NCBI GenBank assembly: GCA_051453625.1
Contig: JBOZIK010000001.1
Location: forward strand, 88,607,629-88,671,628
Length of the DNA stretch: 64,000 bases
From: Welwitschia mirabilis
Taxonomy: Eukaryota; Gnetophyta; Gnetopsida; Welwitschiales
Direction: 5' to 3'
Part shown: positions 61,731 to 64,000 of the stretch, piece after piece
Layout of the letters: every line of letters starts with the position of its first letter
Numbering within the stretch: position 1 is the first letter of the stretch
Position numbers and translations under genes: made by a program
The notes under the pieces: generated by a model
The model's input: the letters and a program-made list of their open reading frames with translations, nothing else
The model's database searches: none
What the model was told of the DNA's origin: nothing

Positions 61731-64000
61731 ACTATTGAAATTTTGCACTTTGTTATTTATCATTATAAGTTTATAGGGGCCTTATGCCATGTGGCATTGT
61801 GTAGCACATACTATCTACCTAGAATTCCCTTAGGCAAAATTAATTATTATGACTAATTCCTAATAATTATAGAATTGCAACATAAAATAAACCAAGTACA
61901 TCTTCATTAATGTCTTACAAAATTATATAAACGATTATTCTTGTTATAATATTTTAGGATTTAACATAATTAAGAATAACCATCATGTCTAATATAAGGG
62001 AATGTTTAAAAACTTTAACTTTTGTAAATAAGACTAATATTCTTCCACATAATACATGTCATGGGTCTTTAGAAGTAAGTTTTATAGTTGTGTTTTATGA
62101 AATGAATTTTTGAACTTATGATAAAGGACTACTTTTACATTAATATTATAGATTCTTAGAAAGTAAGTTATAACACTCTGTTTCAATTTGATAATCATTA
62201 GTCCATGAGAAGAACATTAAATACTTGTCTTGTACTCCTTCCCTTACTTTTGTGTAAGAATGTGACTTTTCATGCACAGGTAGTTATGAAAATTGGTGAG
62301 ATTTTTCCCTCCTAAGAAATCCATCAAACCATTAGCATTCTACTCTATTGTAAGCATATATTTGAAATATATAAACTTATTATCATAGTTTTCTCTAACC
62401 ACATGAGTAATTATATCAAATTTCTTAGTTTAGTTAGTAAAATTTATATCTAGAGCCTTATAATTATGTATCATTATTCTAATAGAGTATAACTGGTTTT
62501 GATACTTTTTCATTTATATAATAAAATAATGTATTAAGTCACTAAAGTTATTGAATAGCTTCATTGAGGGATATGAATTCCACCTCCATAGAGGCATGTC
62601 CAGTATTCATTGCTTTTTATTTTCTACAAATGGGATATTCATTCATGTAGGTAATAAAGTCTAATCTTGATGTTTTGGTACAAGGATCTCATGCCTAACT
62701 TGTTTAAAATAGTCTTCTAAAGTAATGTTAATAGTGTTGTTACTATCCCTAGAGTTATTCACTAATAATACTGAAATTAAACATTAAATAAATTATTAAT
62801 AAACTAGTATATATCATTATCTATTCTAAAACATGTATTACAATCCATATATGAATTTTTATTGGCTTACATTCAAATATGGATATTATCTTCATTACAT
62901 ATTTGGTATCAAGTATATTATTTTATAAATACAATAATTCTTCAATAACTCATTTGTATAAAGTAAAATACATTGACTCACTTTGAATATCTAGCTCATA
63001 ATCAAGATTTATAAAAACTTTTCCTGGATGTCAATCTTCCATAGCACTTGATTTAACTCCTGCCTATTTAGCATATATTGCCTCATCCTTTTTAACTAGT
63101 TTTCATTTCTCTGTAATAATGTATTAGACTAAGAGCTTAATCCATAAAACACTTGATTACATCACTAATATGAAAACTAAAATATTGGCTATGCTCTTTC
63201 CTCCATGTTTAGGAATAAATTAGAGTTTAATGTAGCTTTTTTACACTCAACCTTAATAAGAAATTTATATAATAATTAATAATAAATTTTAAAGTCTTTT
63301 TAAGTTCATAAAAGGACTTGTTTCTTTTAATTTTTCTATTAACTTGGAATTATTTTTATTTTAGCCCTTACCATTAAACGTTTTTAGAAGTTTCATATAA
63401 AATCCTTCTTATAATTCTTCATATGAAAACATTGATCCAATGTGTATTTAAAATTAATTATCATTCTAGAAAACTCCTATATTCTTTAGAGATCTTGTTA
63501 TAAGTATCTTCATAGCGGAAGCCAGTCTCTCATTATAATAAATTTCAATAACTTAAGGGGATTCTTATGTTACTAATCTAGCTTTAAATTTATTATGTTA
63601 AATTATCTTTTAACATCATCTCATACTCTGTTTTTGTAATATCTTTTCATTTTCTAATGGAAATATCCCCAATCACAAACTTTGGAGTTTTAGTTATGAA
63701 ATTAAAAAACACATAATATTACAATATCCCATGAATCCATATCTCTTGATAGTAATATATTTATTTATATCTTTGCTAGAATCTTCTTTCATATTTTTTA
63801 ACAATGTTTCAAGCCACTTAGATCTATTATACTATTTTTCTTTAATCTAGTACTAAGCAATTCACTATAAATTCAAGTTTCATATTGATTTCTCCTCCAT
63901 AAAACTCTTCTTCTATGGTATGAGTTTCATCATCATTAATAATGCCATTTTATTTGCATTAGCCTCTAATTACTTCATTTAGATTGATTTTTTTCTTGTT
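61731..64000. other. AT-rich DNA, nothing identified
   Basis: No gene, RNA or clear transposon domain was recognised on either strand. Texture is that of decayed repeat DNA. Confidence 0.5.

Noticed and set aside
62250-63700. Possible copia gag or other retroelement coding relic on the minus strand
   Set aside because: Reading several frames gave no consistent motif; any match was within what AT-rich sequence gives by chance.

Overview
The window is nuclear DNA of a land plant. It is extremely AT-rich (roughly three quarters A+T by eye), full of decayed retrotransposons, and broken by 24 runs of N. The evidence for a plant is direct: LTR elements whose primer sites match plant initiator-tRNA-Met sites, LINE ORF2 relics of the plant L1 type, and one intron-containing gene for a probably plastid-targeted NTF2-like protein. 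Very low GC, gene sparsity and LTR decay suggest a gymnosperm; Welwitschia is known for about 29% GC. That species guess is inference only.

Layout. Positions 1-7,450 are AT-rich intergenic DNA. 7,450-11,920 holds relics of minus-strand L1-type LINEs, one with about four tandem copies of a 61-codon ORF2 segment. 12,604-17,432 is a complete but dead Ty1/copia element on the minus strand, with LTRs, PBS, PPT, integrase and reverse transcriptase relics. 17,868-35,841 is one very large minus-strand LTR element with an exact 5-bp target duplication (ATCTC), LTRs of about 5-6 kb, gag-like relics and no pol that I could recognise; it fits a LARD (large retrotransposon derivative). Its LTRs carry a 29-bp minisatellite and three tRNA-like (SINE-type) modules present in both LTR copies. 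35,847-44,821 is degraded repeat DNA. 44,822-48,543 is a smaller LTR element (LTRs about 365 bp) whose interior codes for nothing I recognise. 48,549-54,688 is AT-rich with an LTR-like relic.

The only well-supported cellular gene region is a GC-richer island at about 54,829-57,700. A six-exon gene on the minus strand (reconstructed CDS 978 bp, 325 aa) encodes an NTF2/SnoaL-like protein. Only 102 bp upstream of its ATG, a second gene candidate starts on the plus strand; two exons joined by good splice sites keep one frame for 82 codons, but its product is not recognised and its 3' end is unresolved. The two would share one short bidirectional promoter. Beyond them lie a LINE zinc-finger relic, a very long CT microsatellite spanning a 749-bp gap, a 17-bp AT-rich minisatellite and a possible SINE.

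Most 100-N gaps are flanked by near-identical direct copies that abut the gap, so lengths and copy numbers near gaps are probably inflated by assembly.
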